DNA of 8,793 bases from an uncultured Collinsella sp. (GTDB lineage: Bacteria > Actinomycetota > Coriobacteriia > Coriobacteriales > Coriobacteriaceae), in NCBI GenBank assembly GCA_902496775.1, contig CABVCF010000083.1, forward strand, positions 1 through 8,793, written 5' to 3'. Both the position numbers and the translations under genes were made by a program. This document shows, in pieces, positions 7,026-8,793 of this stretch; within the stretch, counting starts at the first letter, position 1, and each line of letters opens with the position of its first letter. The notes beneath the pieces are model-generated. The model was given only the letters and a program-made list of their open reading frames with translations, searched no databases and was not told the DNA's origin.

Positions 7026-7085
7026 TATGCGCCGCTTTTGTTTCGATTTTGCGCCAGCGGCTGAATTGTCGGCTGAACGGTTTGG

Positions 7086-7097
7086 TAAATCGATTTA
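7086..7097. promoter_or_regulatory. 12-bp perfect palindrome, operator candidate
   Basis: TAAATCGATTTA is a perfect dyad. It overlaps one TTTGGTAAAT copy (7081-7090), identical over ten bases to the copy at 7211-7220. It lies midway in the divergent region, a natural place for a dimeric regulator. Confidence 0.4.
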
Positions 7098-7193
7098 GTT
7101 GAGGTAGATATGGCGGTTGGGTGGAGACGACAGAGGATGTTTTCTCAGATATTTATGCGTGGGGCCGGTGGAGACGATGGTGGTAAAGATGTT

Positions 7194-7224
7194 CACTATT
7201 TTTGGTTCGATTTGGTAAATAGTG
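7194..7224. promoter_or_regulatory. Inverted repeat upstream of the degV-family promoter candidate
   Basis: CACTATTT (7194-7201) and AAATAGTG (7217-7224) form a perfect 8-bp inverted repeat with 15 bases between. The interval contains TTTGGT twice, ten bases apart (7201 and 7211). The element ends about 32 bases before the candidate -10 box, fitting an operator position. Confidence 0.4.
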
Positions 7225-7252
7225 GACATATGTACCGCATGTAGGCTCACTG

Positions 7253-7261
7253 TGCGATAAT
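7253..7261 (+). promoter_or_regulatory. Candidate extended -10 promoter element of the degV-family gene
   Basis: TGCGATAAT combines a TGN extension with GATAAT (five of six matches to TATAAT). It would start transcription near 7268, giving a leader of about 22 bases that still includes the AAGGAG site. No good -35 is seen, which an extended -10 can tolerate. Confidence 0.4.
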
Positions 7262-7277
7262 TTGCGCAGCAATGAGT

Positions 7278-7289
7278 AAGGAGCCTCAT
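7278..7289 (+). promoter_or_regulatory. Ribosome binding site deciding the degV-family start
   Basis: AAGGAG at 7278-7283 lies six bases before ATG 7290. It lies inside the frame of the upstream in-frame ATG at 7272, so the shorter 296-residue product is the likely one. Confidence 0.75.
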
Positions 7290-8180
7290 ATGAGTGATTT
7301 TGTCCTGACCTGTGAATCCGCCGCCGACCGAACCCGTGAGTTCTTTGCGTCGCGCAATATCCCTGTCGTGTGTTTTCATTACGAGATCGACGATGTTGTC
7401 TATACGGACGATCTGTATCAGTCGATTACGCCGGACAAGTTTTTTGCCCAGATTGCCGCGGGCGCCATGCCCAAGACGTCTCAGGTGAGCGTGGGTGAGT
7501 ACGAGGAGTTTTGGGAGCCGTTTGTTGCCGAGGGTAAAGACGTGCTGCACCTGACGTTGTCGTCGGGTATTTCGGGCACGTATGGATCGGCCTGCGTCGC
7601 GGCGCAGATGCTCGCGGATCGCTATCCCCAGGGCGGCAAGGTGCGCGTCATCGATTCGCTGGGGGCGTCTTCGGGCTTTGGTCTGTTGCTGGAATATGCC
7701 GCCGACGTGCGCGATAGCGGGGCTTCACTCGACGAGACGGCCGCTTGGATTGAGGAGCATAAACTCAACCTGCACCACTGGTTCTTCTCGACCGATCTGT
7801 CGAGCTACCTGCGCGGCGGTCGCATTTCGGCCGCGAGCGCGATCATCGGCACGGCGCTCAAGATTTGCCCGCTTATGACGGTCGATTGCGAAGGTAAGCT
7901 GTCGCCACGTGAGAAGATTCGCACTAAGAAGCGAGCGATTTCCGAGATGGCTAAGACCATGATGGCACACGTGCTGGACGGTGCGGATTATTCGGGTAAG
8001 TGCATCATGTCGCACTCGGCGTGCCGCGAGGATGCCGAGGCAGTTGCGGCGCTGATTGAGGAACAGGTTCCGCAGCTTAAAGGCAAGATTGAGATCAATG
8101 ACATCGGTACTCTGATTGGCTCGCATACCGGACCTGGTACGGTGGCGCTCTTCTTTATGGGCGACAAGCGCGTGGATTAA
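7290..8180 (+). CDS. DegV-family fatty-acid-binding protein
   Basis: This 296-residue protein matches the DegV family (PF02645) in length and motifs: KTSQVS (62-67), LSSGISGTYGSA (90-101), DLSSYLRGGRIS (169-180) and GSHTGPGT (277-284). Family members bind one fatty acid in a buried pocket. FakB members present it to the fatty acid kinase FakA for phosphorylation, feeding exogenous fatty acids into phospholipid synthesis. No kinase gene is in this window, so a FakB role is an inference. The N-terminal beta-strand reads VLTCESAAD in place of the more usual TDS-AD form. The start at 7290 is set by AAGGAG six bases upstream; an in-frame ATG at 7272 would add six residues. It is divergent from fbp and appears monocistronic, with a hairpin terminator 41 bases after its stop. 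Confidence 0.93.
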   Translation: MSDFVLTCESAADRTREFFASRNIPVVCFHYEIDDVVYTDDLYQSITPDKFFAQIAAGAMPKTSQVSVGEYEEFWEPFVAEGKDVLHLTLSSGISGTYGSACVAAQMLADRYPQGGKVRVIDSLGASSGFGLLLEYAADVRDSGASLDETAAWIEEHKLNLHHWFFSTDLSSYLRGGRISAASAIIGTALKICPLMTVDCEGKLSPREKIRTKKRAISEMAKTMMAHVLDGADYSGKCIMSHSACREDAEAVAALIEEQVPQLKGKIEINDIGTLIGSHTGPGTVALFFMGDKRVD

Positions 8181-8221
8181 TTTGCCCCATCACATCGCTG
8201 CATGATTGTTCAAACGAAAAC

Positions 8222-8249
8222 GGCCCGTCTCACGTTTGTGGGGCGGGCC
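8222..8249. terminator. Hairpin terminator between convergent genes
   Basis: A 12-bp stem (8222-8233 with 8238-8249, GGCCCGTCTCAC against GTGGGGCGGGCC) closes a GTTT loop. It has two G-U wobbles as + strand RNA, which become A-C mismatches on the - strand. AACGAAAAC precedes it, so a - strand transcript would end in GTTTTCGTTT. It can serve the degV-family gene (stop at 8180) and, less stably, the - strand gene ending at 8262. Confidence 0.75.
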
Positions 8250-8261
8250 TTGCTGTTGCGG

Positions 8262-8793
8262 CTAGCGTTTCTTTCCGCGGAAGAAAAAGCCGTGCAGTGA
8301 CGGCTTGAGGCCGCGGTTGGCGCGATGCTCCTCGACGCGCTCGTGGATCGAAGCGACGCGCTCGATGACTTCGTCGGGAATCGGCACGTCGGGATTCATG
8401 TTCTCGACCTGGCTGACTTCGGCGGCGGCGACCTGGTCGATAATGGGCACATCGTCGCGCGAGATGACAGGTGTGGCGTCTTCCTTCATCTTGCGATAAC
8501 GCTGCATCATGTCGGCCTGTAGCTGCTGGGCCGAAGGCGGCGTCCAGATGATGGCGTTGGCGCCGGCGGCGATGGTTTCGCGGATGCTCTCGGGCGTCTT
8601 GCCGCCCGGCGCGATAAGCGGCAGGTTGGGATAGTGCTCGCGCAGCTCGCGTAGGACCTGGGGCGTGTTCTTGCCGGCTGCGATGTTGAGGATCTTGGCT
8701 CCAGCGCGCACCTTGGCGTGGGCATCGTCGTCGCAGCGAACGACCGTGGCGATGACGGGGATGTCGGCGATGTTGGTGATGTGCTCGACCATC
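8262..8793 (-). CDS. Probable TIM-barrel protein of unknown function, C-terminal part (5' partial)
   Basis: The - strand frame runs from the window edge to the TAG at 8262-8264 and gives 176 in-window residues; the ATG at 8792 lies at the edge, so the true start is probably outside. The first 95 residues look like the last beta/alpha units of a TIM barrel: IPVIATVV, then a strand ending GAKILNIAAGK, then LPLIAPGGKTPESI and the closing GANAIIWTPPS. The GGKT and GANAI segments resemble the phosphate-binding end of aldolase-like barrels. I recall similar proteins in anaerobic Firmicutes labelled only 'hydrolase', which is weak support. The last 80 residues are a charged, helix-prone extension ending in a basic FFFRGKKR tail, probably outside the barrel. 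Substrate and reaction cannot be told from this part. Confidence 0.75.
   Translation of the reverse strand, partial: MVEHITNIADIPVIATVVRCDDDAHAKVRAGAKILNIAAGKNTPQVLRELREHYPNLPLIAPGGKTPESIRETIAAGANAIIWTPPSAQQLQADMMQRYRKMKEDATPVISRDDVPIIDQVAAAEVSQVENMNPDVPIPDEVIERVASIHERVEEHRANRGLKPSLHGFFFRGKKR

Larger units (their letters stand above)
6970..7289. promoter_or_regulatory. Divergent control region between fbp and the degV-family gene
   Basis: These 320 bases hold no convincing gene. They contain TGGTAAA at 6990, 7083, 7181 and 7213 (+) and 7018 (-); a 12-bp palindrome TAAATCGATTTA at 7086-7097; an 11-bp direct repeat GGTGGAGACGA at 7120 and 7167; and an inverted repeat CACTATTT/AAATAGTG at 7194-7201 and 7217-7224. 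The right part is AT-richer than the coding sequence. I see no clear -35/-10 pair for fbp. The layout suggests shared regulation of the two genes, which is inference. Confidence 0.55.

Overview
The window (about 60% GC) most likely comes from a gut coriobacterium (Actinobacteria), probably Collinsella or a close relative. This rests on the combination of surface proteins with transcobalamin-like DUF4430 domains, a class III (Firmicutes-type) fructose-1,6-bisphosphatase, GtrA paralogues and a DegV protein in a GC-rich genome. The assignment is an inference from gene content, not a database match.

Region 1 (1-3545, + strand) is a two-gene surface-protein unit. The first gene is cut by the window edge. 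Its product carries two DUF4430 domains, a PQQ/WD-like beta-propeller, one InlB-type (Listeria-Bacteroides) repeat, low-complexity Gly/Ser and Lys/Ser/Asp linkers and a C-terminal membrane anchor. The second gene overlaps its 3' end by 11 bases and encodes an N-terminally anchored protein with a Ser/Asp/Lys stalk and one more DUF4430 domain. A strong bidirectional terminator closes the unit.

Region 2 (3546-3951) has no gene. It lies between convergent genes and their two terminators. It holds the most unusual structure of the window: ten (possibly eleven) degenerate 14-bp motifs in strictly alternating orientation, in a 62-bp dimer register (31 bp per motif, about three helical turns). It resembles BIME-type extragenic repeats in layout, but I do not recognise the family.

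Region 3 (3952-6969, - strand) holds, in transcription order, the fructose-1,6-bisphosphatase gene fbp, a GtrA-family membrane protein gene close behind it, and a second GtrA paralogue further downstream. Fbp performs the committed gluconeogenic step. GtrA-type proteins are usually linked to moving or modifying lipid-linked sugars, so a link to sugar supply for the envelope is possible but unproven.

Region 4 (6970-7289) is a divergent control region of about 320 bases between fbp and a degV-family gene. It contains five copies of TGGTAAA (both strands), a perfect 12-bp palindrome and two spaced inverted repeats.

Region 5 (7290-8793) has the + strand degV-family fatty-acid-binding gene, a bidirectional hairpin terminator, and the 3' part of a - strand gene for a probable TIM-barrel protein of unknown function that runs off the right edge.
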